DNA from: Hymenolepis diminuta
Taxonomy: Eukaryota > Platyhelminthes > Cestoda > Cyclophyllidea > Hymenolepididae
NCBI GenBank assembly: GCA_900708905.1
Contig: CAADRB010000102.1
Location: forward strand, 48,047-112,046
DNA length: 64,000 bases
Direction: 5' to 3'
Shown: positions 36,089 to 49,953 of the stretch, in pieces
Layout of the letters: every line of letters starts with the position of its first letter
Numbering within the stretch: position 1 is the stretch's first letter
Notes under the pieces: generated by a model
Databases searched by the model: none
Told to the model about the DNA's origin: nothing
Seen by the model: the letters and a program-made list of their open reading frames with translations, nothing else
Translations under genes and position numbers: made by a program

Positions 36089-36300
36089 CAACAAACTAGT
36101 TCGAGTTTTTAATTAAGAGAAGCAACTGAAATCTGTGAACTGAAAGTTCAATATATGATAAGGAGAGGGGACCGAAAAGATACTGAAAGTAAATTCAGAG
36201 TATCAAAGAGTCTTACCTCATCGGATTTTCGGATTCAGATTGCGCATTGTTTACCAAGCGGCTAATTCATACTCCTAATTCCCCATTTCATTAATCGTCC
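36089..36300. repeat. Dispersed repeat R3, copy 2
   Basis: It aligns with 9573-9800 (see that entry) and starts exactly where the LINE similarity stops, so the LINE copy abuts the end of this repeat. Confidence 0.55.
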
Positions 36301-36304
36301 CCTA

Positions 36305-39300
36305 GATCGCAGCAGGAGCTTGTTTGAGATGCTGATTTTTAATCCTGATGGTTGGTAGCGACACCTTAAATTATTTTTTCTTCCAGTGGTTGGTAGGACA
36401 AAACGATCTTTCGTGGTACCCAGCAGCTAACATGATTTTAGCATATCTGATCTTGGACAACAAAATTTTTACTTAGTAGGACTAATTAAATTATGATGAA
36501 ATTGTTCGATAAAACTGGATAATTTTTATCCAAGATAAATCAAATTACCAGTTAATTGTTCATTATTTATAATATTTGCATACTTTTCAAAATGTGCTAG
36601 TGTGTTGGGTCGTTGTCTTGAATAAATTTAGGGTAAAGGCAATTATTAAGGTCGCTACGTGTCATATTGAGTTCTGCCATTCGTGACTATTTTGAAGGCC
36701 AATTCGGTTATAACAAAACTTACCAACTTAATCAAGTCTCGATATATTTTTTCTGCAAACCCTTCACTAGACTAAACTTTAATTTCCACCAAGATGTAAA
36801 GCTTAATGAATAACGCAGAGTAAGTAAATAAAACATGCTATTCTTATATTTAAATTTGATTAAAAAAAGATTTTAACTAACACGTAGTGAATCTTTCCAG
36901 AAAACCTCCTTCCTTGTTAACTTCGAGATTTCTACTTGAAATCTATTAAAATTAGTAACCAGAGGTTCGGAAGAAATCACCAACAGCATGAATTTATCTA
37001 TCTTAAGCCCACTGAACAAAAATGTTTTCAAACCCCCAGCTATGACAGGGATTAGGCATGGAATTGAGACGATGATCACTGAGCCCTCATGAAAACGTCT
37101 ACTTATTTTGATTTACTGCATTTTTATTCTAAATAAATAAATTGTGATGTCAAATACCAAACTTATAACAGAAATGGAGATTATAAGAGTTCGCTTTGAG
37201 GAAATTCTAATTAACAATGTTATTAATAGGAATGATTTTGCTCATGTCTTCTACCTGCCCATGGCTTATTTACCTACATTTTGGCATTTGGGGAAAATTG
37301 GTTTGAAGTGGTAAAACCGACCATCATAATTAATCGATCCGTAAATAAGTTTTCTACATCGTAGAAAAGAATTTACCCCGTAGTCCAGAGGAATGTAGAC
37401 ATGGTGGTCTAGATTAGTCTTCATTAAGGAGTTACTAAAAAAGGTAAGTAAATATAAAAGGACATAGATCCAATGATATGTAGGAAAAGTTGGAATAAGA
37501 GCCAATAAGTACGAAGAGCATGAAGCATAAGGGAAGAGATAATCTTGCCTCGATGATCACAATTCCATTCCCGGCAAGAGTCATGAATTTGGTCATGTAT
37601 CCTTATCAAACCAGTAATCAAGTTCCCTAGAACGATTCATGAAATTTAAATTTTGAAACGTAAAGCAATGAAAAAGCCATTAAGTACTGCAATGCTCGAA
37701 TCAAAATATCGAAGGAAATGAGACTCATTCGATAGTCTGAAGTTATTTACTGCATCTTTTTGACCCCCTTCCCTTTATCCTTTTTTGGGCTTTGATGCTG
37801 CATGATTTCAGTTGCTTCCCTGAGATGGAAAGTGACAAGTGGAAGTTGTATTAATAACAACTACCGGTTGTCAGGATATCACATTCCAAATCAACATGTT
37901 TGGTTTTTTCCAAACCAAAATATTTTTCCGGCCACCCTGATAGTTATTTCAGTATTCACCGGGACATTTGCTCAGTGGAGTAAATGAAATGTAACACATT
38001 TAAACATTTAATTAAACTTTCTTATTGGCTAGTCTTAGTGTTGCAAACTCAATATTATTATATTCCTGAGTTATTCAACGTATTATCCTAACCTTTTTAT
38101 ACTTTTCTAAAGATTTGGTATTTTTCTGATGTAAGATTGGCCGAAGTTAGTTGGAAAATTAAAGCATAAAGTTGATATATTTTCATTACTAACTAAAAAA
38201 ACAAGAATTAAGTTTTATTACACCTTTAAAGGAAATAATCTATAAGATTCGACGTTAAATTGCCTATTTAAACAAAAAGTTATCAGTAAGAAAATAAATA
38301 AACTGTGGCAAATGTAATTTTATCATTGGGTAGAGAGATAAAAGACAAGAGTTAAGTAGAAGAATACAATAAGGCAACGCATCAGTCCTGTTCGAGCAGG
38401 TCAAGTAGTACAATTTAATATTAAAAAAATATAATAAAGGAGAAAAAAATTATGTGAGAAAAGCATAGAAATAAAAATAGGCTTGATGGGGATAATATCA
38501 CTCTTTTATAATATGATTTAGTACGGTCATTTATTGTTATCAAATATCTGAGCTTTCTCTAACGCATTCTTAGATTTGCCTTTAATTTGATAAAAATACA
38601 AATAACAAATACAAAATTAAATTCTATATTATATCTGTTTTCATTTCTTATCATCTGTGTCTGGATTTTTTTATTTTAGAGGTTTACATACAGAAATGAA
38701 AACTTAATTTAAAATAATTCAACTCAGATTATTAAACTGATTTTATAATAATTAGACAATATTGTCTATTGTGAAAAATATGCATTTTTATTTTCGGATA
38801 TAATTAAAAATTAACGAGAATAGATTTTAACGTGTGAAATGTAATTTTTCAAACCTAGAATTAATAATTTTTAAATTACCTATTTAAATAAGATGTCACC
38901 TTACTTGTATGATATTGAATGTCAATTTAATTGTTATGTTGGCATTTTTTGTATAATTTATTAAGCAAACTCTAGAACTACTGCCCTCTACTACTAATAA
39001 TGATCTTAGATCCTACTGGGCTTTCCCATATTTAAAATACAGCGGCTAATCTTACCTATCTGTTTTTAGTTCTTAAAGTAGATAGATGATTAGAAGTGAA
39101 ATGACTAATCACTTACAGTATCCATCTGTTAATAATTTCTGGATATTGTAGATCCTAGTGTCATCCATTTAAACCGAAGTGTTAAATTTTTATTGAATTA
39201 TTAAATTTTGGAGCACTTGAATATAACTACTATAAGGAATTGAAAGACTAATGCATTCAAAAATTGAATCAAATCTCTTGTTTTACCCTTCCCGTTTCCT

Positions 39301-39600
39301 TCCTTGTACTGTTCTACTATTTATCGTGTTTCCCCTGGTTAAAACTTGCAACGATTTTTTATCCTGCTCTGTTTTGTCCTCCGCTATGTAAATTAAGTTA
39401 CTAATTTCAGTTACAACACTTTGGTTTCTTGCCACAAGGAAGTTACAAATGATGATAAAATATAAAGTGTTATACCTCAGAGTACAAACTTAGACCAAGA
39501 AGGGAGTAACAGTTAAGTAGTTTTTCGATCATATTCAATAATTCCAAATCAGGAGAGAAGTCAAGGAGCAGTAGCCGTAGTATTTGGCATTTATTATTAA
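36305..39600. other. Intergenic DNA without recognised features
   Basis: Very AT-rich, especially 38000-39000. The open frames at 36873-37079, 37266-37621 and 37802-37987 overlap one another or lack any family resemblance. Confidence 0.4.
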
Positions 39601-39634
39601 AAACGACGAACCAAAATAATTTAATTATGTTTTC

Positions 39635-39720
39635 ATCTGAAGACGCGAAATAGCAAAATGGTTCAATGAGGAATGAAACAGGGGTCTAATAGGAGTACAT
39701 AACGAAGCCAGAAAGTGAAG
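39635..39720 (+). repeat. Dispersed repeat family R2, fragment
   Basis: The text acgcgaaatagcaaaatgg, then a ttcaatgaggaatgaaac block, aligns with 57395-57440. The core and end of the family are not recognised downstream. Confidence 0.4.
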
Positions 39721-39724
39721 ACTT

Positions 39725-41440
39725 TACTTTGCTTAAACTCTGAAAGCATTAATTTGTTCACTTTCTCGTAAAGGGTACAGTTTGCTTCGTTGTATTCTAA
39801 TTTTCTGAAGTTTAATTTCCGATATCTGTTTCCTGGGTTCTTGGATGAGCTCTTCTTCACAATACTCAGAGCTTCTTAATTTATTGATTTAATTCGGTGA
39901 TTGATTATGCTATTTTGATTAATTGGTACCTTTTTATAGCTACAAACGGGTAGGTGATACTATTATAGGCATTTAAAATAGCGGAACCCATTATAATTTG
40001 CCATAATTGATGTATGATATGAGATTCTGACAAAGAAGAGACGTTAACAATTAGTTAGAGGTCTTAGGCTTAAGACACTAATCGAGATTGAAAAATATCG
40101 TACATGCTCTAGGTCTCACAAAAACTTACAACAAGAAATTCACTGTTAGAAGAGATAAAACTACTTCATAATTGGAAACATTTAAATATTCTTAAGATTT
40201 CTCTTATTTAATGAATTTTAAGGTAATTGCAGAAGAACAAAATTAGATATATCTGTTTCGGGAAAATATATAATTCAAAATTTTACTAACAAATAACTTT
40301 AACCTGATGGGGAAACAAGTTGCCATAGATAAGTAATTTCAAATCTTAAGCTTTGTTTAAAACAACCAAAGAGTTGCTGTCTCCGAAGAGTCCCTTAATT
40401 GTGTTTCAAGAGGCTTACTTACGACCCTCGATTGTTAAATACGCTTTGATATTGCAAAAAACTTTGTGCTATAGTTGAAAAACATTTAAGAAATTGTCCT
40501 TTACGTATAAATTAATATTTTGCAGGTATAAGAAGTTTTTCTAAATAGAATCTGCTATGACAATAATATGAACAAATAATTTTGCCCCCAAGTCTGTTTG
40601 AAGGAATGTTACTGTTCGCCTTTAAGCAAAGTATTTTGAACTTTACAGTGAAAATACATTTAAACAAGAAGAAATGTTAAATTTAATCGCTTTTTATAAT
40701 AGACTTTATAAATCATACAGTATTTGAGAGTTTGTTGGTTGCTCCCTTCTTGTAAAGGACAAATTTCTGGTTAAAGTACGTCCGAATACCCATTTTGGAA
40801 TATAGATTCGTGCAATTTAAATTTTAGTGTTGCACAAGTGATTGATGTCATTACAGTGAGTCCTGGTATCAAGGTAAAAGCACATCTTAACCCAAGGCCA
40901 CTCTTTAATTTGTCTGGGTCTCATTACTTCTCGTAAACAATAATTATAGGATTCCTATATGGTTTAATAAGTATATATGGTTTAAAAGCCCAATCAACCT
41001 AGATACTAAGTTATCCAATAGCCTCTTGACACAATCGTTTTGATTCTGTTGGTCGGTAAAGGCAATGACTACTCTTCCCCCGACTTCGCTAGGCATGACA
41101 GCCAATCCTAACAGAGCAAACTCAATTCTCCTATGTAGTATCCAGCACAAATAAATCTGTTCTGACCCTCTGACGGTTTTTTTTCTTTATAAATTTATGC
41201 TATATAGTTTAATCTCAATGGCACGATCATAATACATCTGGATTTAGACTTTTCATATCATCTCTCGCTTATTTGTTCATAAATGAATATAATTTTGCAT
41301 TTTATTTAAAAAATTAGTTTGCCTCTGTGTAGACATCTTCTCTTTGACTTGTCTGATTCTTACTACTACTAAAACGCTGCCTGAGGTACTTTTTATCTAG
41401 CAGGACAGGTAGAATTCTACAGGGAGATATATTTATTGTG
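39725..41440. other. Intergenic DNA with one unidentified minus-strand ORF
   Basis: The frame at 40944-41150 (minus) contains RVVIAFTDQQNQNDCVKRLL in a locally GC-richer patch (41000-41160). It looks somewhat protein-like, but I recognise no family, and no splice sites are convincing. The rest is AT-rich. Confidence 0.35.
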
Positions 41441-41445
41441 ATATA

Positions 41446-42760
41446 TGAGGTTGTAACAGAAGGCTTTTGAGCTATGTGTTTGGGAGTACTATTACTTCAA
41501 TTTAGCTTTTTAATGTTGCATGCTTATCTACGGTAATTGATAAAATATCATTTCTTCTTTCAATTGTGTAACAATTATCGATATTAAAAACTATTTCTAG
41601 CCCTAATGTACACTCCAAATAAAGGACATTCCAGGCATATTTTACTGTTTGAATTTCATAAAGGAAATAGGGCAAGCTCAGCAGCAAAAACACTCAAAGA
41701 CACTTGCGGAAATGATGTTGTGGATAAAGAGACCTGCAGAAGGTGGTTTTCACCTTCACGTTTCAAAAAGGATGACTTCAGACTGAAAGACGAACCGAGA
41801 GTGGGATGCTCAAAAAAACTCAATTCTGAACAATTACAAGTTGACATTGATGAAAATCCAACCTGCACTACTAGAGAATTGAGCAAAACCTTTAACGTAA
41901 GTCGCCATATGACCATATATGGGGAAATGACTTGGAGACTTGGCTTCGAAAGTCTCAAAGGCTGAGAAATGGGCCACTCACACGATTTGTCAGAAATTAA
42001 AAAGCAACAGCGTGTGACCTATTGTGTTTCACTTGAAGTTTACTGCGTTCTCGTGAACTTCAGACACCTTTTTTAGACCCAATCATAACTGACAGCGACG
42101 AGAAGGGGTTAAGCGCAACAACAATGTTAAGCGCAAAAGATAGTGGCTAAGTCAAGACAGTGATTCAAACCCAATTCCACAACCGAGAAGTGGACTGCTC
42201 CCGAAAAAAGTCTTTTGTGTGTATGATGGAATTTGAAGGGAATTGTTCATTATGAACTAATGGATGATAATCAAACGATAACATGTGAAGTTTACTGTCA
42301 GCAGCTAACTACTTTAAAGCTGTTAACGGTAGGAAAAACGGCCTTCTCTGATGAACCAAAAAGGAGTGATTCTGCACCATGACAATGCCAAACCCCACAC
42401 TTCAAAAACAACCAAAAATCTTGTTGAAGAACTTGGCTGGGAAGTCATGCATCTCATTCATCACCCACCATATTCTCCCGATCTTGCACCAACCGATTTT
42501 CATCTTTTCAGGAGCTCACAGAATCATTGAATGGGACAAAGGCCTACTTCAAGAAAAGAGGTGGAAATGAAGCCAGTTTCTTTTATTGAGTCCAAACTGG
42601 CAAAAATCGATGAAGAAGGAATGAGAAAGCTTGTGGAAAGATGGGAAGATGTAATTAATAAAAATGGTGACTATGGTTAAAAACTAAATAAATGTATTTT
42701 TGATAAAATTCCCACTTTAATTCAAATTAAAATATGGACAGAACTTCTGTTACAACCTGA
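41446..42760 (+). mobile_element. Mariner transposon, full length with TIRs and TA target duplication
   Basis: The ends are TGAGGTTGTAACAGAAG at 41446-41462 and its inverted counterpart at 42744-42760 (one mismatch in 17). TA flanks both sides (41444-41445, 42761-42762). The length is 1315 bp, typical of mariners. The single transposase frame inside is broken. It is a different lineage from the element at 11934-13385: different terminal repeats and different transposase. Confidence 0.93.
41606..42680 (+). pseudogene. Mariner transposase (D,D34D type), frame-shifted
   Basis: The enzyme of the surrounding transposon, expected at about 345 residues. The first open part (41606-41965) gives HILLFEFHKGNRASSAAKTL and RRWFSPSRFK, the paired helix-turn-helix DNA-binding region, then a TTRELSKTFNVS second helix-turn-helix. 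After LGFESLKG a stop occurs. Later frames show DSDEKG, with the family's first catalytic Asp but Gly for the usual Trp, then HDNAKPHTSKTTKNL with the second Asp, and PYSPDLAPTDFHLF with the third Asp in the mariner D34D spacing. The tail ends ISKNGDYG-like before TAA at 42678-42680. At least three frame changes and internal stops make it inactive, though all three catalytic aspartates remain recognisable. Confidence 0.92.
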
Positions 42761-42764
42761 TACT

Positions 42765-45250
42765 TTCTGAGATGCTTGAAGTGAGATTTGCAAAGAAATG
42801 ATCCCCTTTTATTATTGATTTTGCCCCACCAATGATTCCATTAAGTTGGACAGCAGGATATATTTCTAGAATTTTTGGTTTCATCATCGCTGTATTGTTC
42901 TAAAATCAGTTCCACTCCCCCCATTCTCCTCTTGATTGATTCTTAAATGCTCTCGAGGGAATGCTTATCCAAGCACACATTATTTCGATTATTAAAATTT
43001 TTCTAATTCAGAAGAAATAATTTTATATTAACACTAACAAATATCGCGGCTGTTTATATTGATTTGCTTTTTCAGCAACGTAACAATGTTAATGTTTTGA
43101 CAAATAGAGGAATGTCAAACCAAAGCACAAAAAAATGGAAAATTGAGGAAAGGCGGAAATTTTCTCCGCTGTCACTATCTGAAATGGCAGTTGTTTGAGT
43201 AAGTTTTTTGCACTTACCAAAAGTTCTTTTCATTACTACGAATCCAATAATAAGCGGAAAATACGGCAAATAATTTTTTTCCGGAGTTGATGTGAGAAAT
43301 TCCTTTCTATTATGATTCACTTTATTTGATTATGTGAATAATTTAACTTTTTACTAAACATAAATGTATATATATAGGATATTAGGTACGATTTTAGTTC
43401 GATTAATTTATTTATATTCTTCGTAAATTATTAAATCAATCAATTACTGACATTTATTAAATTTAAGTAAAAGTACATATTGTTCTAATAATTGCAGGCA
43501 TTATAATAACAAAAAATTTTTTGTTTTTAATAATGGGGAGGCTGAGTAGTATCGGCTTTGAATAATTATGTAAGAAGCTTACATTACTTTTAATGCTGAT
43601 TCTTTCGGCGAATAAAAACATTAACTTCGTTGTATTAGTATAAAATTAAAAAACGTATGCACTTTTTTGTTAGTTTATTTACTTTTAATTTATGTGCCTT
43701 CTCTTTATTTATAGTAATTATGATTTAAGTAAGCTATATTTAATCAAAGGATTATTTGAGTAGGTTAAGAAGAAATAGTCTGAAATTTGTAATTTAATGA
43801 AATTACCTCAGCATTATGCTAATAGAAATTCATAAGACTTACTGACGATAAACTTCCTTTAATATTTATTCTTATCTGAAATCAATATATAATGCGTGAA
43901 ATAAGATAATAAAATGATCTGAATTAAGATTTATCTATCACCGAATCCCTGAAATGGATGTTTGGAAAAGTAAGAATTTATATGCAAATCGCGTGGACAT
44001 AAATGAATTTGATAAGAATTATTGATAGAAGCATGTCAAAAATAATGTCCAATAAGATGCCGTTTTCATCTCTTTGTGAGAAAGTTTCATAATTGAAGAA
44101 TGGTGATTTAAAAATTCGAGATTGCTAAGATGACTTTCACAGGTCGAATCAGAGAAGATAGCATAACGAATGTACAACCGATTTGGCCCTCCTTAAGGAA
44201 AATTTAAGAATTATCCAAATGATATAATAAATGACAGAAAATTTTACACCTGAACGTCAATTTTTGGTATAAAATCAGTATGGAAGCATATCAAAGTTCT
44301 TATTTAGCTGCTTAGCTAAACAATATCCGTCAATACATTAGGTTCTACTTTGTTTTCATTTAAATATATTTTTTGATTTGAAAGCATTATACTATTTATT
44401 ATTCTTTTAGTAATTGACATCGATAAACGAACTTTTTCCAATAAGATACTAAAAATAAAATTCTAGACGCATACATTTATTGTGGTATGGTCTGTGGAAA
44501 TGCTTTAATTGGTTATTTATATAGGATTCTTAGTATTGCAGAAATATTTGACGATCGCATTTAGTTCAACATTTCAATAGTAAAAAATTATCAGTCAATA
44601 TCTAAGGTAACAGTGAAATTTGTCACTAATCAGCTTGCAGGAATCTCTTTGGTGCGTATATTCTTAACTTTTTCACGACACTCATACCTACCATGATCAT
44701 GTGAAGTCCTTACTCTTTAAATAAAGACGTGATGGTCATCGTCAGTTTTCTTGACATATGTTGCTCCTCTATCTGGTAGCCAAAATCAGAAGCAATAAAA
44801 ATTCAACGTAGAATACCTTGTTTTATACTTACTCAAATAACGACATTATGCCTTTGCTTGAAAACATATTGAAACAAAAAACAAATATATGTTAAGGCGG
44901 CAACTGAAGTTATAGTAAATTATTCGCCGAGTCAAAATGCAATGAACGTCCCTTTTGCCAAAATGAATACCTCTTCAGTCGCGCTCACTAAGAGCAAATT
45001 AGGGCAACTCCCTGAGGAGAGAGAGGAAAAGTAAAATTTGGATGCTAAACCCTTCAAAGATTCTATTTCTTGAATAATTAAACATCAGTTACAATTAAAA
45101 GGTGTGCGTCAGAGTAATTGTATGTGGAAACTTTCGAGTTCGTCAACTATTTGCAAACAAAAGTAAGGAGAGAAGGCACTGATAGATCAGTCAGAACAAC
45201 CTAAAAGTGATTCAAAAATGAATAAACTTTTGTTGTTTAGTAGATGGACC
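42765..45250. other. Intergenic DNA without recognised features
   Basis: Very AT-rich. The 82-codon minus frame at 43072-43320 has no family resemblance. Confidence 0.4.
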
Positions 45251-45253
45251 TTG

Positions 45254-47510
45254 TTAAATGAAATATGGAAGTTTTAAATGCATATTTAAATCATTTTGGC
45301 GCGTTCTTTTATTAAAATGGAAAAATGAAAACATTGCTACAACATTATATGAAGTCATATCTTCTAAGGTTTTAATATGACGACGAAGATCGTAAAATCT
45401 GATATGCCTTATCAAAGTTAATATTGAAAAATTTCGATAAGGCCCAAATAAAGCAGGATTATTCCGGTTCCCCATCTTTTCTCTTCTGCTTTCTAGTCCA
45501 ATTATCTATCAAAGGGAACTTTTCTTCCCTAGGATGTTTTCCACGATTAAAATTCTTTGCTTTGTCATGGAAAGTAAGTTGGATTAATGAATATTTTATA
45601 ATCGTTCGTCACTGGGAATCTGGAACACGTGAAGTTTGCTAATTAACCATCTTATCGTGCATAATTTTATCGTTTTCTTTATCAAACTTTGTTTGCTTTT
45701 ATCGTTTACAATTGTCTCATTCGCAAAAATTATATTTTAATTACAATTTTGCGTTAATTATCTGTACTATATAAGATTATGAGATTGTGCTCTATTAGTA
45801 AAATATATCAAGCTTTCCTTCATATATTTTATTTAAATTCACACAAGAATAAGCGAATTTAAATGAAGCAGTCATTTTTTTGATACCTACATCCTTGGAG
45901 ATAAAAATAAGTTAATAATAACAATTTAGAAAGATAAATTATGAAAGTGTTACAATAACTTACCAATAGGAAATATAAATAACTTTATAAAATAATGTTC
46001 GCTACGTTTGCAAGACATTCCCTCTGTTTAAAACTGAGATTTTTCTTGAATAAAATATTTCCCATTTAAATATAGTTATTCCATTTCTACTTGTGCTAAA
46101 CTGGAAGCTGGTCAGTTTTTCGTTCATGACTACTTTCTTGTAAATTATGCTTTTTACGCATAAGAAAATTATCTTCGGTTTCTGGAAAATTCGATTCTTA
46201 AAACTTGCACACCGTGGAAGTGGATATTATTTAAGAAATAAGTAAATGGCTAACTTCGTATGTGAATGTTGATTGATAAACTGGAGGTAATTGGTCCATG
46301 GAAATTGAACCTTTCTCTTGTATATGTCTTGGTTCAAATTAAAGAATCGTTATTCGTTGAGATAATTTTAACATTTTCGCATCCTTTACAATTAAATTGT
46401 TTAGATTTGCATATCTCTTTATTTCATGATTGACGATTTAACCATTTTTGGCTCTTACAAATTTTAATAAATAGATCTCAGTTGAAAATTATTTCAAGTA
46501 TAACCACTCTTTAGGTAAAAATAAGAGAATTGACATACAATCAACATTGTCTACTTTATTTTTCCATTTATTCTCTCAATTTCAGGAAAGTAAAAAGTTT
46601 TCTTTGTTGCTTTTCATTTATGTTTCAGTAAAAATACTCTTTAAAATATAAATGCACAAATATTAGTAGAATTTGCTTGCAAGTATAATTAAATTATTAT
46701 TTTTTCCTAAGGGAGGGCCGAACAGCTTTACAACTTTCATCAAGGGGAAACTTACAAACACGAAGGAAGTGAAAGTTCATGAAGAGAGAGTATGTTTTTT
46801 AATAGGAAATATTTAGATAACAAATTCGTGAGTCAGAAAATCAGAAGAACTATACCTCATTTAACCTCCAGAATCATCACATCGACGGCTTTTTCATGTT
46901 CCATAATACTTAACCTTTTATTTTATCATCTTTCCTTATAATACGGAAAATCTAGGCAATATGCGTTCATGTGATTTCGTAGCCATCTTCTTTACATTCT
47001 TTAGCAGTACTGGACAAAGAAGTCTACAAATTTGTAGGTCATCCTTGGATTTGTGGTGATCGGCCAGCCGGAGCCTGCTTATATTACTTTCATTTGCCAC
47101 TGGGAATCAACACGTATTTTCTCTTATACGCTTACCTATATATTGTGGTTAAAGTCAAATTATTCGAGAAACGGAATTCTTCCCTTGATTCTTCATCCGT
47201 TTTTCACCTCCCTTCTTGTCGAACCCCTGGTTAACGTCCGCTTGAAGTCGCCCTAACGAACTTTTTGGGTAAGCAGATTTAGAGGCACCTTCTTTCAGTA
47301 TCACCAAAAGGAAATTTTATTTACATTTGTAATCAGATGGTTACCTAATTTGCATAAACTTTGCATTATAATTTGGCATGTTTTGTAAGAATTTAGTAAA
47401 AGTAGAGAAATGAAACATTGGTTAGGTGTCGGTCCATAAGATTTGAACATTAATGTATTACCAAGTAAACATAGACAACTCAAGATTTCTATTATTTAGC
47501 TTTTGATATC
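45254..47510. other. Intergenic DNA without recognised features
   Basis: Short frames at 45254-45475, 45424-45642 and 47053-47256 have no family resemblance and no coherent splice sites. The rest is AT-rich. Confidence 0.4.
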
Positions 47511-47514
47511 CTGG

Positions 47515-47720
47515 CTTTATTACCTACTTCTTATTGAGCCTCTCCTCATTTCATTTCTTTTGTACTCATTTAATCTTACCTAATTCAGATGCTTTCACAT
47601 GATTAAAATTTATAATTTTATAATACTATCATGGGCAATAAAATCATGCTAACATCTAATTAGTATCAAAGAGTACAAAAATATTGAATTCTGGAATTAA
47701 ATCCGAACAAGTGAAATGTA
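47515..47720 (-). repeat. Dispersed repeat family R2, partial reverse copy
   Basis: It aligns with 11505-11665 (ttattacctacttcttattg, cctctcctcatttcat, cctaattcagatgc, catgggcaataaaa). Confidence 0.5.
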
Positions 47721-47724
47721 AGAT

Positions 47725-48935
47725 ATTAGGACGATGAATTACTCTAAGGAAATAAAATGCTTTTGCTACTGTAACCTAAGTATAAACCACTCAATCAATA
47801 TTACAATCTCCTAATCGAGGATTCAATTTATAAAATTTGCAAATTTAATGAGCAACAATAAACTACTTATAAATTAATTATTCTACAACCCAAATTTGAT
47901 AAGGAAACTTTGAGTATAACAAAATCAACTCGCCACAATTAGGAAGGCAGATATGTGGCGTGTCTTCTAAAATACCGCAATCACGAAAAAGATATAAGAT
48001 ATCAGAATGATATAATCTGGCATATCGTTCGACAAGGAAAATTATTATTTCAGGGTATTTAATTCTTCAATTATTCTTAGTTGATATATTATGCTAAAAA
48101 ATTGTGCAAAGTTAGTTGCTTCTATGATGGATAAAATTTCATTTTTATTAAACGAAGGTCGATACCAATTTAGCAAAAGCAAGCTCAAACGGTAGTTATA
48201 AAAAGAAAAATGCATTGCTAAACGAAAGCGCAAATAAGGCATAATTTGCCGGGTGTTACTTGAATTGGCAAGCACCTCATGCAATTAGGTTTGGAAGAGA
48301 TATATAACAGATATTCCCCTGATGCCATATTGGTCAGTTTGCATGACCTTCAAATCAGAGGTAATAAGGTCAATACTCATAGGTACACATCTAGTTATGT
48401 GGGTGTCCATTTACACCACTTAATTCTGGCCGAAAAGAGGGGTGAGAGAATGCGAATTTTCATGAGGGGGTACTCGGGATACCTTTCTTTTATCCAAGTC
48501 AAATATCGCTATCACTTCCTTCAATGAGATTTGAAAGTTCTTTAAGTATAAGAATACGAAATACGGATATTCTGTGTTTGGTGTTATTTCTATAATTAGA
48601 AAAAAGTAACTGCTTTGGTGATCAATATTATCGTAACTACCTCTGCCTTTTGCTGACAAGTACTGAGTCTATTAGCTTACCATTCCTTATGCTGCATACA
48701 AAGTGCGTGTAAAGAAGAAATTGTCCATGCGATCACAGGGAAGAGTGAATGTTACCATGAATTTAACCTTCACAATCAAATATTCCAATTTTAAGACAGA
48801 AATGAATGTCAAAACACAGAAACATTAATAGTGAGAACTTGCGAATACGAAAGTTATGCTTTCGTGTGCCACATACGATCTTTAAATATATAGCCTTATT
48901 GTAACTACCAATGGCTCTGCAACAGTAGAAACATA
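47725..48935. other. Intergenic DNA with overlapping short ORFs
   Basis: Frames at 48279-48527 (plus, 82 codons) and 48420-48659 (minus, 79 codons) overlap and show no known domain. The patch 48420-48540 is a little GC-richer. Confidence 0.35.
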
Positions 48936-48939
48936 TCGT

Positions 48940-49060
48940 GGGATAGCATTTAAACACGCAAAATGATAAAATAGGCCAGTCTGGAATGAAAGAGGGAAGA
49001 GACTACATTGAATTCAGGAAGTCAATAGTCTTAATTTATTTGGATTCTGACAGCATCCAT
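48940..49060 (+). repeat. Dispersed repeat family R2, partial copy
   Basis: gggatagcatttaaacacgc followed by a ggaatgaaagagg segment aligns with 57385-57450. It ends near atttatttggattctgac, similar to the R2 end. Confidence 0.4.
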
Positions 49061-49592
49061 CATGCGGAATCAAAATTATAAGACTATGCCCAAATCATAT
49101 CCTTGATATAATTAGTAAATTAATGAGCTTATTACTCTAATCAATTAGCGCAAAATCATATAAAAGCCATGTTAAAACTGATTTTGCATTTATATAATAC
49201 TAGTTCTCCAAGTATGCACTTACATTAGCCGTCGAAATAGTAAAAGTGGGCATATTTAGATAAAAACTCATGCAAATGTTACTTACTTTTAAAAACTTTT
49301 GAGAAAAGAAGGCCCACTCACTATCTGAGCTAGCAAGGAGTTATTACTTTCTGGGATCATATCTTAAAATTTTATCTTTTTATTTTTTTCATAAAGTGCA
49401 ACCTTTACGGCCAGATATCGATATCCAGCGATTACAATTAATAAATCAACCCTAAATTCATAACCCTGACATATACAATGTATTCATGACAAATCATTGC
49501 ATATAAACTGAATAATAATAGCGAAAATTTATGAGCATGCCAATTAGTAGCAGAGATTAGCTTTTTCTGCCTATTTCCTGCAATATTTCAAG

Positions 49593-49600
49593 TGACGTCA
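49593..49600. promoter_or_regulatory. CRE-like palindrome TGACGTCA
   Basis: A perfect CRE/ATF consensus about 350 bp upstream of the micro-ORF at 49954. One perfect 8-mer may occur by chance in 64 kb (another is at 9370-9377), so its role is only suggestive. Confidence 0.3.
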
Positions 49601-49953
49601 CGGATAAAGTTGTTGTTTACTGCCTTATTTTGCTTCCTTTAAACATTTTTGTCCTAATTTGCGATTAAATTTAAATGGTTATGCAGTTTATTTTGTTTAT
49701 TTGAGGCAAAGAAGTATTTGGTTTATATTTGTGAAGATGATATTAATTAGATCCTCCTATGTAATCTACTAAAGAGAGTGTAAATAGGGCTTTGATTAGT
49801 CGGTCATTAAAAAACAGCTTTTCAAGAGCTAGATTTTCAGAGAAATTAGTGTAATTTTAATCCTAAGCCCTTTTGGTTTGAAATAAGTGAAAATGATAAG
49901 AGGGTAAAGAAGTAATTTGGCGTGCGCTGAAAGTAAAATTGCACGTCATCGCC

